DNA of 64,000 nt from UBA6985 sp946536225. Its GTDB lineage: Bacteria; Bacillota_I; Bacilli_A; RF39; UBA660. The translations under genes and the position numbers were made by a program. The stretch spans positions 434,001-498,000 of the forward strand of contig CAMNEE010000001.1 in NCBI GenBank assembly GCA_946536225.1, in the 5' to 3' direction. The notes beneath the pieces were generated by a model, which saw only the letters and a program-made list of their open reading frames with translations, was not told the origin of the DNA and searched no databases. Within the stretch, counting starts at the first letter, position 1. Each line of letters starts with the position of its first letter. Shown here piece by piece: positions 51,909 through 61,391 of this stretch.

Positions 51909-54134
51909 ATGAAGACAGAGGAAAAATTTCATGGGGGGAAATGGGAAAATGAAATAAACGTAAGTGACTTTATAAAAAAGAATATAAACCCTTACGAAGG
52001 AGATGAAAGTTTCTTAAAGAACGCTTCCACAAAAACAAAAAAAATATGGAATAAATGTGAAAAGTTATTAAAAGAAGAATTAAAAAAACATGTTCTTGAT
52101 ATTGATACAAAACATATGTCAGGAATTGATTCTTTTGATGCAGGATACATATCAGAAGATGATGATGTAATAGTTGGTTTACAAACTGATAAACCACTTA
52201 AAAGAATAGTTAACCCATATGGTGGAATTAGAATGGTTTATGAAGAACTTAATACATATGGATATGAATTAGATAAGAATGTAGATAAATACTTTAATGA
52301 GTTTAGAAAAACACATAATCAAGGAGTATTTGATGCATATACTAGTGATATAAGAAAAGCAAGACATGTTGGTTTACTAACTGGTTTACCTGATGCATAT
52401 GGAAGAGGAAGAATAATCGGGGACTTTAGAAGAATTGCTTTATATGGAACTGACTTTTTAAAAGCTGAAAAGATAAAAGACTTAAATAACTTAACTGGGC
52501 CTATGAGTGATGATCTGATTAGATTAAGAGAAGAAGTATCTATGCAAATAAGAGCACTTGATAGTATTGCTTCTATGGCAAGCAAATATGGCTTTGATAT
52601 AACTAAGAAAGCAAAAAATGCTAAAGAAGCTATTCAATGGACTTATTTTGGATATCTAGCAGGAGTTAAAGAAAATAATGGTGCTGCTATGAGTTTAGGT
52701 AGAGTTGATGCTTTCTTTGATTGCTTTATTGAGAAAGATATTAAAGAAGGAGTATTAACTGAAGAAGAAGCTCAAGAGTTAATTGATAACTTTATTATAA
52801 AATTAAGACTTGTAAGACACTTAAGAACTAATGAATATGATGAATTATTTTCAGGGGATCCTACTTGGGTAACTTGTTCTTTAGGTGGTATTTCTACTGA
52901 AGGTAAAAATATGGTTACTAAGACAAGTTATAGAATACTTCATACACTTAGTAATCTTGGTTCTGCACCTGAACCTAATTTAACAGTTCTTTGGAGTGAA
53001 AAATTACCAGAGAATTGGAAAAAGTATTGTGCTCGTATGAGTATTAAGACTGATGCTATTCAATATGAAAGTGATGACTTGATGAGACCTATTTATGGTG
53101 ATGATTATGCTATTGCTTGTTGTGTATCTGCTATGAGAGAAGGTAAGGATATGCAATTCTTTGGAGCTAGATGTAATCTTGCTAAGTCTTTGTTACTATC
53201 ACTTAACCATGGTATAGACGAAAGACTAAGAGAGAAAGTTCTTGATGATATACCTTTTAATGAAGAAGTGGTACTTAATTATGATACGGTAGTTAAAAAT
53301 TATAAAAAAGTTTTATCTAAAGTTGCTGAAATTTACTCGAATGCAATGAATATAATACACTATATGCATGATAAATATGCATATGAAGCAGGACTTATGG
53401 CTTTACATGATACAGATGTACATAGATATATGGCATATGGTGTTGCAGGTTTATCTGTAGCAGTGGATTCTTTATCAGCTATTAAGTATGCTAAGGTAAC
53501 TCCTGTTAGAGATAAAGATGGTATTACTACATCATTTAAGATAGAAGGAGACTATCCTAAATATGGAAATGATGATGACAGAGTAGATAATATAGCTGTT
53601 GAACTCCTTAAATACTTTAAAGATGAGCTTGCAAGTCATAAGACTTATAGAGATGCTGAAGTAACAATGTCTGTATTAACTATTACATCAAATGTTGTAT
53701 ATGGATCTAAGACTGGTGCAACACCTGATGGAAGAGAAGAAGGAGTTGCTTTTGCTCCTGGTGCTAATCCAATGCACGGAAGAGACTCAAGTGGCGCTAT
53801 ATCATCTTTAAATAGTGTTGCAAAACTTCCTTATGAAAGAGCATGTAAAGATGGTATTTCTAATACATTTTCAATTATTCCTGATGCACTTGGTATGAAT
53901 GAAGAAGAAAGAGAAAATAACTTAGTAAGTTTACTTGATGGATATTTTTCTCAAGGAGCACATCATTTAAATGTTAATGTACTAAACCGTGAAACATTAA
54001 TTGATGCCATGGATCATCCTGATAAATATCCTCTTTTAACAATAAGAGTGTCAGGCTATTCTGTTAATTTTAACAGATTAACACGTAAGCAACAATTAGA
54101 AGTTATTTCTAGAACGTTCCATGAAAAAATGTAG
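51909..54134 (+). CDS. pflB: Formate C-acetyltransferase (pyruvate formate-lyase)
   Basis: 741 residues, standard length. Cys404-Cys405 in DDYAIACCVSAM are the catalytic thiols. Gly716 in RVSGYSVNFN is the glycyl radical, near the C terminus. SNVVYGSKTGATPDGR and APGANPMHGRD are diagnostic. It converts pyruvate and CoA to acetyl-CoA and formate under anaerobic growth, so the organism ferments. AGGAGG before the ATG. The activase pflA follows, with a 14-base overlap. Confidence 0.97.
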   Translation: MKTEEKFHGGKWENEINVSDFIKKNINPYEGDESFLKNASTKTKKIWNKCEKLLKEELKKHVLDIDTKHMSGIDSFDAGYISEDDDVIVGLQTDKPLKRIVNPYGGIRMVYEELNTYGYELDKNVDKYFNEFRKTHNQGVFDAYTSDIRKARHVGLLTGLPDAYGRGRIIGDFRRIALYGTDFLKAEKIKDLNNLTGPMSDDLIRLREEVSMQIRALDSIASMASKYGFDITKKAKNAKEAIQWTYFGYLAGVKENNGAAMSLGRVDAFFDCFIEKDIKEGVLTEEEAQELIDNFIIKLRLVRHLRTNEYDELFSGDPTWVTCSLGGISTEGKNMVTKTSYRILHTLSNLGSAPEPNLTVLWSEKLPENWKKYCARMSIKTDAIQYESDDLMRPIYGDDYAIACCVSAMREGKDMQFFGARCNLAKSLLLSLNHGIDERLREKVLDDIPFNEEVVLNYDTVVKNYKKVLSKVAEIYSNAMNIIHYMHDKYAYEAGLMALHDTDVHRYMAYGVAGLSVAVDSLSAIKYAKVTPVRDKDGITTSFKIEGDYPKYGNDDDRVDNIAVELLKYFKDELASHKTYRDAEVTMSVLTITSNVVYGSKTGATPDGREEGVAFAPGANPMHGRDSSGAISSLNSVAKLPYERACKDGISNTFSIIPDALGMNEEERENNLVSLLDGYFSQGAHHLNVNVLNRETLIDAMDHPDKYPLLTIRVSGYSVNFNRLTRKQQLEVISRTFHEKM

Positions 54135-54849
54135 TATTGATGGTTCAATTGATTCAATAGAATCATTTGGGCTTGTTGATGGTCCAGGTATAAGAACAGT
54201 TGTATTTTTGAACGGATGTACTTTAAGATGTAAGTATTGTCATAATCCTGAGATGCAAAAAGGAAAGAAAAGTAATATAAGTGTAGATGAATTATATAAT
54301 AAGATAATTAGAAATAAAGCTTATTTTAAGAATAATGGAGGTGTAACTTTTTCAGGGGGTGAGCCTCTTTTACAAGTAGATTTTTTAATTCAAATTTGTA
54401 AGAAACTTAAGAGAGAAAATATTCATATTTGCCTAGATACTGCTGGTGTTGGAATCGGTAAATATGAAGAACTTCTTAAATATATTGATATTGTATTACT
54501 TGATATAAAACATTTAAAAGAAGATGAATATAAATATATAACTGGTAAATCTTATGGTGAGGTAGAAAAGTTTATTAATGCTTTAAATAAAAGCAACACT
54601 GATGTTTGGATTAGACAAGTAATAGTTCCTGGTTTTAATGATAATAAAGAATATTTGCTAAATCTAAATAATTATTTAGATAAAATTAAAAACATTAGAA
54701 GAATAGACTTTTTACCATTCCATAGATTAGGTAGAGAGAAATACTTAAAATTAAATATGACATACCCATGTGAAGAGATTGATGATATGTCTAAAGAAAA
54801 ATGTGAGAATTTTTTTAAAGAGTTTATGTGTTTAAGAGAAGAAAACTAA
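54121..54849 (+). CDS. pflA: Pyruvate formate-lyase activating enzyme (radical SAM)
   Basis: 242 residues. Cys33-x3-Cys37-x2-Cys40 (NGCTLRCKYC) is the radical SAM [4Fe-4S] site. DGPGIRT before it and FSGGEPLLQ after it are typical of PflA. It generates the glycyl radical on PflB using SAM and reduced flavodoxin. Starts inside the pflB end (14-base overlap), so expression is coupled. A terminator overlaps its end. Confidence 0.96.
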   Translation: MKKCSIDGSIDSIESFGLVDGPGIRTVVFLNGCTLRCKYCHNPEMQKGKKSNISVDELYNKIIRNKAYFKNNGGVTFSGGEPLLQVDFLIQICKKLKRENIHICLDTAGVGIGKYEELLKYIDIVLLDIKHLKEDEYKYITGKSYGEVEKFINALNKSNTDVWIRQVIVPGFNDNKEYLLNLNNYLDKIKNIRRIDFLPFHRLGREKYLKLNMTYPCEEIDDMSKEKCENFFKEFMCLREEN

Positions 54850-54865
54850 AAATAGTTTTCTTTTT
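54841..54865 (+). terminator. Rho-independent terminator
   Basis: GAAAACTA and TAGTTTTC around AAAA, then T5; ends pflBA. Confidence 0.85.
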
Positions 54866-54892
54866 ATATGCTATACTTAGTATGTGATTATT

Positions 54893-55258
54893 ATGAATGA
54901 TGATATAAAAATTAATAGATTACTTGATAGTTTATCTAAGTCTAAGTTCCGTGGTTCTTTTCATTTAAATAAAAAGATGAAAGACTATGTAAAAGTTAAA
55001 GGAATGGATAAAATAAAAAGGGATGCATATGAGTTAGTAGAAAAGAGAATAGCACCTGAGGTAATACCTAATGATGGTAAACAAACCCCTATGAGACAAG
55101 TTCATCCTGTTTTTATTGCCCAGCATGCAGTTGGGGCCTGTTGTAGATCATGTTTAGAAAGAATTCATCATATTTCTAAAGGAAGAAGACTTACTAATAA
55201 TGAAATTAATTATATTGTTAAAGTAATAGATACTTGGATAACTAGAGAAGTAAAATAA
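54893..55258 (+). CDS. DUF4186-family protein
   Basis: 121 residues. LSKSKFRGSFHLNKKM start, IAPEVIPNDGKQTPMR and HPVFIAQHAVGACCRSCLER (Cys cluster: CCRSC) then HHISKGRRLTNNEINYIV match DUF4186. The Cys/His content suggests a metal site, possibly zinc; the function is unknown. Start at ATG 54893 chosen over GTG 54884. Next gene follows closely. Confidence 0.82.
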   Translation: MNDDIKINRLLDSLSKSKFRGSFHLNKKMKDYVKVKGMDKIKRDAYELVEKRIAPEVIPNDGKQTPMRQVHPVFIAQHAVGACCRSCLERIHHISKGRRLTNNEINYIVKVIDTWITREVK

Positions 55259-55275
55259 TGGTATGGAGGAAATAT

Positions 55276-55590
55276 ATGGATAGATATATAGTTGTAGTTA
55301 CTTTATGTGATAAAAAGGATATTGCAAATAGAATAATAGATAGATTACTTGATGAACACTTAGTGGCAGGATCTCAAATATATGAGTGTAACTCTAAGTA
55401 TTGGTGGGAAAACTCTTTAGAAGAAACACACAAGTATAGATTAGAATTTAGAACTAAAGAACATTTATTTAAGAAAATTGAAGAAGAAATAAAAAACATT
55501 CATGATTATGAAACATGTGAAATATCTTCTTATGAATTAGTAAATGGAAGTAAGGAAATATTTGATTGGATAGATAAAAATATAATATAA
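55276..55590 (+). CDS. CutA1-like divalent-cation tolerance protein
   Basis: 104 residues. The CutA1 fold shows in YIVVVTLCDKKDIANRIIDR, VAGSQIYECNSKYWWE and the late CEISSYELVNGSKEIFDWI. In CutA1 the usual ACV/CVNI strand gives AGSQI here, so this is a divergent member. CutA1 forms trimers and is linked to metal tolerance, role unclear. Start ATG 55276 follows GGAGG at 55265-55269; the preceding frame has no better start. Confidence 0.68.
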   Translation: MDRYIVVVTLCDKKDIANRIIDRLLDEHLVAGSQIYECNSKYWWENSLEETHKYRLEFRTKEHLFKKIEEEIKNIHDYETCEISSYELVNGSKEIFDWIDKNII

Positions 55591-55605
55591 ATACATGGTG
55601 GTATT

Positions 55606-56259
55606 ATGACATTAGAAGATTTGAAAAAAGAGTATGATAAATTACAACTTAAATATGGAGCTAAAGAATTAGATTCAATTTATAATGGTGGGTGTGATAG
55701 TAACCCTGATATTTGTTTCGTATTTATGAATCCAACAGGAAGAAACATTGCATCTAGTAAGACATGGATTGGTTTAAAGTCTCCTTGGATAGGAACAAAA
55801 AATATCTGGGATTTATTTTATCAGGTAAACTTACTTGATAAGAATATATATGATCATATTAAATCTATAAAAGGAAGCGAATGGACCACAGAATTTGCAA
55901 AAGAAGTCTATGATGATATTAGTAAACATAAAGTATTTATAACTAACTTAGGTAAATGTACTCAGGTAGATGCAAGACCTCTTCCTGATAGTGTTTATAA
56001 AAAGTATTTAAAATTATTTTTTAAAGAATTAGAAATAGTTAATCCTAAAATAATAGTTTTATTTGGTAATCAGGTTTCTTCTATTGTGCTAGATAAAAAA
56101 ATCTCAGTTTCAGAAGTAAGAAAGAAAAAGTTTATTAAAAAGATAAATAAAAAAGAGTATGAATTTTACTCTGTTTATTATCCTGTTGGTAATGGTAGAT
56201 TTAATATTGATAAAGCAATAGAAGATATTAATTATATAATTAAAAATAAAGATAAATAA
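55606..56259 (+). CDS. Uracil-DNA-glycosylase-superfamily protein
   Basis: 217 residues. ICFVFMNPTGRNI resembles motif A of the UDG superfamily, VFITNLGKCTQ the middle strand, PKIIVLFGNQVSS the strand before the catalytic loop, and the late YYPVGNGRFNIDKAI resembles the motif B loop (HPS in classic enzymes, here YPVGNGR). The changed second motif means the base specificity cannot be read. A DNA repair or nucleotide-recognition role is likely. The terminator overlaps its end. Confidence 0.65.
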   Translation: MTLEDLKKEYDKLQLKYGAKELDSIYNGGCDSNPDICFVFMNPTGRNIASSKTWIGLKSPWIGTKNIWDLFYQVNLLDKNIYDHIKSIKGSEWTTEFAKEVYDDISKHKVFITNLGKCTQVDARPLPDSVYKKYLKLFFKELEIVNPKIIVLFGNQVSSIVLDKKISVSEVRKKKFIKKINKKEYEFYSVYYPVGNGRFNIDKAIEDINYIIKNKDK

Positions 56260-56272
56260 TCTTTATTTTTTT
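56245..56272 (+). terminator. Rho-independent terminator
   Basis: AATAAAGAT and ATCTTTATT arms around AAATA, then T5; overlaps the upstream stop. Confidence 0.75.
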
Positions 56273-56331
56273 GTATTTATATTGAAAAAATATAAAAAAT
56301 ATATTTTACTTATAATAGGAGTGGTGAGTTT

Positions 56332-58713
56332 ATGAAAAAGATAAAAAACTTAATTAAAAAAATTAAAGAAGATTTAAAAGGTTTTACTCTTGTTGAATTA
56401 CTTGCTGTAATAGTAATACTTGCTATAATCTTGGTAATAGCAATACCATCTGTACTTGGAGTTATGAGAAGTGCAAGAGTAAAGTCTTTTATAAACTATG
56501 GTGAAAAAATAATTTCCAATAGTTTAAGTAAAAAATTACTTGAAGAGGTTGACTACGAAGAAGAAGGTTATACGGTTATATATGACTTAGATGATCTTGA
56601 TTTTGATAATAAAGGTAATTATAAAGCATATGTACTGGTAACTGTAACTGAAGATGGCTATAGTTATAAAATTACTCTTCATGATGATGAAGATATGGTA
56701 ATTGGATATGATTATTCTAAGAACAAAGGTATGAGTAATGCGAAGTTAGAAACTTATGATAAGAATGACCCTAAACTTACACCTGAGTATTTATGTAGTT
56801 TATCATCATCATCCACATGTGTATATAAAGATAAAGAAATTATTAATAATAATTATGTAGATGTTGAGGATAATACAAAAGAAGGATTTAAAAACGTTGG
56901 TAAGATAATAGCTGAAGCTGCAAATGATAAATATAAGAATTCTGATTATAATAAAGATTTAACTAAACCTGCATGTGCTTTATATGATTTAGAAGATTTA
57001 GGATTTACTAATCTTGGTTCATATGTAGCATTTGTATATGTAATGCCTGTTGATAATAATACAAGAAGAGTAATGGTTTATATGTATAATAATTACTATT
57101 TTGGTGGTACATTAGACTATAATACATATGGATTTGAACCAGGAGAATATACAAGTATCAGGGCCTTCGATGATACAATGACTTATCAAGATGCAAAGAA
57201 CCTCCTAACTGCTTATAATGTAGTAACAAAGTTAGTTGCGACACCTGGTGAAGATTGTTTCTCACTTAACTATAAAGGTAACTATATTAATAAAGAAGGA
57301 GAAACTAATGATGAAGAGTTCTGGAAAAAATTAAATCCTGAATATAATGGTGGAGGTGGTAGTGATGTTACTGAACCTACTACTAAATCCACTACTAAAT
57401 CCACTACTAAGTCTACAACAAAATCTACTACAAAACCAAGTGGATCTAGTAGTGGTGTAATATATGCATGTGGATCAGGCACAAATGATCCAAATGCTAC
57501 AACTGCATCTTTATGTACTGGTCAACAAGTTAATACTGCTTTAAAGAAACTTGCAAATGGTGACAAAGCTACATATGAAACTGAAGATAAAACAGTAAAA
57601 GCTATCAAATTCACTAATACAAAACCTGGTTCATCTGTAAAAGTAGCTAATATTTCACCTTATAATTCAAAAGAAGTACTTGCTTGGCTTGACGGTACTA
57701 CAATTTATATTTATTCAAGTAGCAATGATATAAATTTAAATAGTGATACTAGTTACTTATTCTCTAATTTTAGATATGTTACTTCAATAGACTTAAGTCA
57801 TTTTACTACGTTAAATGTAACAAATATGTCTGATATGTTTTATTTCTGTACAAAGGTTACTAGTTTAGACGTTAGCAAATTTAATACTTCAAATGTTACG
57901 GATATGTGGGCCATGTTCTATCATTGTGAAAGTATTACTAGTTTAGATGTTAGTAACTTCAATACATCTAACGTAAGATATATGTATAGTTTATTTGGTT
58001 ATTGTGAAAAATTAAAGAGTATTGATGTAAGTAATTTTGATACAAGAAATGTTACAAAAATGGGGCAAATGTTTACTAATTGTAAGTCATTCACTAGTAT
58101 TGATATAAGTAATTTTATCACATCAAAAGTAACTGATATGGATTGGATGTTTGCTAATATGACAAGTTTAACAACGCTTGATGTAAGTATGCTTGATACA
58201 TCAAAAGTAACTGATATGGAGTATATGTTTGCTGGCTTAAAGGTTACTAGTCTAGATCTAAGTAATTTTAACACATCGAATGTTACTAGCATGAAAGGTA
58301 TGTTCTCAATGTGTGATAAATTAACCAGTTTAAATATTAGTAGTTTTAATACTTCAAAAGTTAAAAGTATGTATTATATGTTTAGTTATATTAAGTTAAC
58401 TAGCTTAGATTTAAGACACTTTAATACTTCTAGTCTTACTGATACAGATAGTATGTTTGTTCATTGTTGGGAATTAGAAACTGTTGATCTTAGTAGCTTT
58501 AATACATCTAAATTAACTAGTTCTTATCGTATGTTCTATGGCTGCTATAAATTAAAAAATATTTATGTTGGTTCTGGTTGGGATATGTCGAAAGTTACTA
58601 GCAGTGATGAAATGTTTATGGATGATTCTAATCTACCTAACTTTAACAGTAATTATATAGATAAAACTAAAGCATTTGTTGGTTCGGGTGGATATTTAAA
58701 ATCAAAAGCTTAA
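56332..58713 (+). CDS. Prepilin-like surface protein with DUF285 (BspA-type) repeats
   Basis: 793 residues. The N terminus is a type IV prepilin: a basic leader then Gly17-Phe18 with FTLVELLAVI and Glu22 at +5, and a hydrophobic helix (18-45). Residues about 50-340 are an unassigned pilin-like part with Cys pairs. A TTKS linker (350-370) leads to about eleven DUF285 repeats of 26 residues (from about 490), each with a MF-C...SLDVSxFNTSxV core. A prepilin signal on a repeat protein is unusual; it should be processed by PilD-type peptidase and displayed. No sortase signal is seen. GGTGAG ahead of the ATG. Confidence 0.85.
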   Translation: MKKIKNLIKKIKEDLKGFTLVELLAVIVILAIILVIAIPSVLGVMRSARVKSFINYGEKIISNSLSKKLLEEVDYEEEGYTVIYDLDDLDFDNKGNYKAYVLVTVTEDGYSYKITLHDDEDMVIGYDYSKNKGMSNAKLETYDKNDPKLTPEYLCSLSSSSTCVYKDKEIINNNYVDVEDNTKEGFKNVGKIIAEAANDKYKNSDYNKDLTKPACALYDLEDLGFTNLGSYVAFVYVMPVDNNTRRVMVYMYNNYYFGGTLDYNTYGFEPGEYTSIRAFDDTMTYQDAKNLLTAYNVVTKLVATPGEDCFSLNYKGNYINKEGETNDEEFWKKLNPEYNGGGGSDVTEPTTKSTTKSTTKSTTKSTTKPSGSSSGVIYACGSGTNDPNATTASLCTGQQVNTALKKLANGDKATYETEDKTVKAIKFTNTKPGSSVKVANISPYNSKEVLAWLDGTTIYIYSSSNDINLNSDTSYLFSNFRYVTSIDLSHFTTLNVTNMSDMFYFCTKVTSLDVSKFNTSNVTDMWAMFYHCESITSLDVSNFNTSNVRYMYSLFGYCEKLKSIDVSNFDTRNVTKMGQMFTNCKSFTSIDISNFITSKVTDMDWMFANMTSLTTLDVSMLDTSKVTDMEYMFAGLKVTSLDLSNFNTSNVTSMKGMFSMCDKLTSLNISSFNTSKVKSMYYMFSYIKLTSLDLRHFNTSSLTDTDSMFVHCWELETVDLSSFNTSKLTSSYRMFYGCYKLKNIYVGSGWDMSKVTSSDEMFMDDSNLPNFNSNYIDKTKAFVGSGGYLKSKA
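57379..57438 (+). repeat. Tandem 12-bp repeat (Thr-Thr-Lys-Ser/Pro linker)
   Basis: Five copies of ACTACTAAATCC-like units encoding TTKS (the last is TTKP) between the pilin-like part and the DUF285 repeats. Such repeats can gain or lose units by slippage. Confidence 0.85.
57748..58620 (+). repeat. Array of 78-bp (26-residue) DUF285 repeats
   Basis: Successive units start at the MF-motif Met, for example 57826 and 57904, exactly 78 bases apart. The units are diverged at DNA level but alike in protein. Confidence 0.85.
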
Positions 58714-58722
58714 TTTAATATT

Positions 58723-58750
58723 AAAGATAATCGAAATGATTATCTTTTTT
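58723..58750 (+). terminator. Rho-independent terminator
   Basis: AAAGATAATC and GATTATCTTT arms around GAAAT, then T3. The rest of the gap (58751-58849) is AT-rich with no gene. Confidence 0.85.
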
Positions 58751-58849
58751 ATTTAGTTTATTAAAATAATATAATTTTTTATAAAAATATGTATTTATTT
58801 TTTTATTCTTTTTATATAATTAAGATAGGAAGGAGAGTTAAGTAAAAGC

Positions 58850-60064
58850 GTGAGAAAGGGTTTGAAATTTTTGTTATGTCTTTTAGTAGGTATTTTATTT
58901 ATTCCTACTGTAAAAGCAGAAGGTATTACGGTTAATGGCATTGTTGATAATTTTAGTGAACTTGTTGAAGATGGTAGAAATGAAGAAACTGGAGAGGGAA
59001 TGACTGCAGAAGTTTGTTCTGATGAACAAGATAGTGCTGGAAAGTGTACTGAGGGTAATATTTATATTACTATTGTTACGGCTGATGAATATGATGAAGA
59101 TTATAATGTTATTTCAACTAAGGAGTCTTATCTTGAGTTAGAACTTAAAGATAATGTTTTATCTTGTACTTTAACTGATACATCTACTCAATATTTTGCT
59201 TTTTATTATTCCATTTTAGCTGTTTTTGAGTTACAAGGAAAAGAGTATAAAACAAAGGATTTAACTGTTACTCTTGAAAGAATAGCTTTTGATGAGAATT
59301 CATCTTTTGAAAAAGATGGAATGGAATTTATTTTTAATGAAGATGATTCTATCAACTTTAGACTTAATGTTACTAAAGATATCAAACTTATAGAAGCAGT
59401 TTCTTTAGCAGTTAATCAAAGAAATGGTATTGGTAGTTTTAAATATGCTTTAGTAGATGAAGAATATGATGAAAGTACAACAAATATAGTTAGTCTTTAT
59501 GCTAGAGGTGATAAAGTTAAACTTAAAGCTGTTGAAGATGATGAAGACTATAAGTTTGCTAACTGGTTAATTGTAACAAAAGGTAAAACAGATGAAGATG
59601 ATAAATACGAAGTTTATTCTTTTGATAAAGAAATAACATTAGAACTTTCTAATGATATAAATCTAGTGGCAAATTTTGTCCTTAAAGAAATTGATAAAGA
59701 AGACTTTGAAGTAACTAAAGGCAATAATTCATCTTATGAAAAAGGAAAAGACTTAGTTATTACTGCTAATGGAGATATATTTGATTTACTTGGAATAAAA
59801 GTAGATGGATTATTTATCTCAAATAAACACTTTAATATTTTGAATGGTAGTACTATTCTTACACTTAATAGTGAATATTTAGATACTTTGAGTGAAGGAA
59901 ATCATATTGTTACATTTGTTTATGCAAATGGTGAAGTTGATGCAACTATAAGTATTCCTGAAACAATTAAGAATCCAAAGACTTTAGATAATATAAGTAT
60001 GTATATAGTATTATTATTCTTAAGTGTTGTATCACTTAGTTTAATTAAAAAATATTGTTGTTAG
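58850..60064 (+). CDS. Secreted protein with NPKTLD sorting signal
   Basis: 404 residues from GTG 58850, with AGGAGAG 9-14 bases upstream (an unusually long gap). A signal peptide (about 1-24, ending TVKA) is followed by an acidic surface domain with two beta-rich regions (one resembles a bacterial repeat with FANW), then NPKTLD at 375-380, a hydrophobic helix and a short KKYCC tail. The NPKT-type motif is a sortase signal variant (compare LPXTG and NPQTN), so it is likely wall-linked. No sortase gene is in this window. Terminator follows. Confidence 0.78.
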   Translation: MRKGLKFLLCLLVGILFIPTVKAEGITVNGIVDNFSELVEDGRNEETGEGMTAEVCSDEQDSAGKCTEGNIYITIVTADEYDEDYNVISTKESYLELELKDNVLSCTLTDTSTQYFAFYYSILAVFELQGKEYKTKDLTVTLERIAFDENSSFEKDGMEFIFNEDDSINFRLNVTKDIKLIEAVSLAVNQRNGIGSFKYALVDEEYDESTTNIVSLYARGDKVKLKAVEDDEDYKFANWLIVTKGKTDEDDKYEVYSFDKEITLELSNDINLVANFVLKEIDKEDFEVTKGNNSSYEKGKDLVITANGDIFDLLGIKVDGLFISNKHFNILNGSTILTLNSEYLDTLSEGNHIVTFVYANGEVDATISIPETIKNPKTLDNISMYIVLLFLSVVSLSLIKKYCC

Positions 60065-60066
60065 GT

Positions 60067-60092
60067 AAAGACATCGTTTGATGTCTTTTTTT
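60067..60092 (+). terminator. Rho-independent terminator
   Basis: AAAGACATC and GATGTCTTT around GTTT, then T4. Confidence 0.88.
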
Positions 60093-60110
60093 ATTATATA
60101 ATTTTATATA

Positions 60111-60119
60111 TGATATAAT
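60111..60119 (+). promoter_or_regulatory. Extended -10 promoter (TGATATAAT)
   Basis: TGnTATAAT about 27 bases before the start at 60147. Confidence 0.5.
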
Positions 60120-60146
60120 TTATTTAAGTGTAAGGAGAATAGGTGT

Positions 60147-60911
60147 ATGAGAGATAATGGATGTTTATTAAATATATATGAAACTACAGCTTATTGGTGG
60201 ATTAGAACAATTAAGTATAGGCTAAGAGACTTTGATAAGAATTCAAGTGAAGATAAAAAAGAAATTGATTTTTTAAATACTTTTTATAATCTATCTGATG
60301 ATGATTATCGTGATTTATATTTAAGATTAAGTACTCTTACTAAAGAAGAAGTTAGTAAGTATTTAGAAAGTTCTCGTTTTAGTAATGATTTCTTTATGCA
60401 AAGTACTAAAAAACGTGGTCATGATGTTTTAAATGATGACTTAGGAAGTATTTTAGCTGTTCTTATTAAAGATATTAAACTAACTCCTAAAGGAGAAAAG
60501 AATATTAATATAATGACAAGTGACTTTAATGTTTGGACAGGGAATAATAAAGGTTACGTTGGGTTATGTCGTTTATTTGAAAATGACTATATATTAAATG
60601 GAGATAAAAAGTTTAAAGACTTTTATTACTTGGTTTTAGCTTATTTAGATCAAGTAGGTGAGAATGTTGATTATAGTGTTTTAAGAAAATCTTTTGTAGA
60701 TAGTTACCATGGAAGATGTGATAATAGTTTAAGTATGGATGAATTATATTATTATTTTAATTATATGGTAAGAGTTGCAAGGGATAATAAATTACTAATA
60801 CCTGATGATAAGGTATGCCATTTAGATATATGTAATCTTGATAAAAAAGCATTTGATTACAAGATAGATGAAGCAAGTGATTTAGCCAAGAGATTATTAA
60901 GAAATAAATAA
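60147..60911 (+). CDS. Hypothetical protein, 254 aa
   Basis: No family recognised. Soluble, mostly helical and charged; has a TAYWWIRTIKYRL start and a Cys-poor body. AGGAG before the ATG. First of a possible pair with the gene at 60935 (23-base gap). Nothing in the sequence shows a catalytic motif. Confidence 0.65.
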   Translation: MRDNGCLLNIYETTAYWWIRTIKYRLRDFDKNSSEDKKEIDFLNTFYNLSDDDYRDLYLRLSTLTKEEVSKYLESSRFSNDFFMQSTKKRGHDVLNDDLGSILAVLIKDIKLTPKGEKNINIMTSDFNVWTGNNKGYVGLCRLFENDYILNGDKKFKDFYYLVLAYLDQVGENVDYSVLRKSFVDSYHGRCDNSLSMDELYYYFNYMVRVARDNKLLIPDDKVCHLDICNLDKKAFDYKIDEASDLAKRLLRNK

Positions 60912-60934
60912 CTCTGGTACTAAGAGGTGAATAT

Positions 60935-61324
60935 ATGATTTTTGATGGTGAAGAAATAAAGATTAAAGAAATAGATGCCAATATTATAAATAATAAAACT
61001 ATTGGTTTTAGTATATATATAATTGGTGAAAAAGGAATGGAGATAGAGTTTTGTTCTAATGATGAGGAAATAGATCCTAGAACACTCAAATTAAACGAAA
61101 GAGTTAATATTGTTAAAAATATATACTGGGATATATCTTTAAAAACAAGTGAATCATATTATTTATTTGATATTACAAAGGATAGTGTTTATTTAACTAA
61201 GTTAGAAGACAATAAATATAGATTAGAAGTAAATATAAAAGCACCAGATATGATTTATACACCTCTTGGAGAAAATGAATCATTTGATAGTTTATTAATA
61301 GATGTGACTTTTTCTTTTAAATAA
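60935..61324 (+). CDS. Hypothetical protein, 129 aa
   Basis: No family recognised. A beta-rich, acidic protein with alternating hydrophobic strands; no signal peptide. AGAGGTGA ribosome site. It may be co-transcribed with the 60147 gene. The next gene has its own consensus promoter. Confidence 0.6.
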   Translation: MIFDGEEIKIKEIDANIINNKTIGFSIYIIGEKGMEIEFCSNDEEIDPRTLKLNERVNIVKNIYWDISLKTSESYYLFDITKDSVYLTKLEDNKYRLEVNIKAPDMIYTPLGENESFDSLLIDVTFSFK

Positions 61325-61335
61325 CTGATAACTGT

Positions 61336-61364
61336 TTGACAATTATTATATTTGAAAATATAAT
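61336..61364 (+). promoter_or_regulatory. Consensus sigma-A promoter (TTGACA-17-TATAAT)
   Basis: Perfect hexamers with spacer 17: TTGACA 61336-61341, TATAAT 61359-61364. The -10 and its neighbours (61359-61371) are also complementary to 61381-61392, the ribosome site and start, but the left arm is mostly upstream of the predicted transcript start, so a hairpin there is unlikely to form in RNA. Confidence 0.85.
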
Positions 61365-61391
61365 ATTTTCCAATTGGAATGGAAATATTAT

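Noticed and set aside
57282..57482. Minus-strand frame opposite the Thr-Lys-Ser linker
   Set aside because: A low-complexity mirror of the linker repeats (Val/Asp repeats) with no ribosome site.
57999..58292. Minus-strand frame inside the DUF285 repeats
   Set aside because: It is the antisense of repeated protein sequence and has no start signals.
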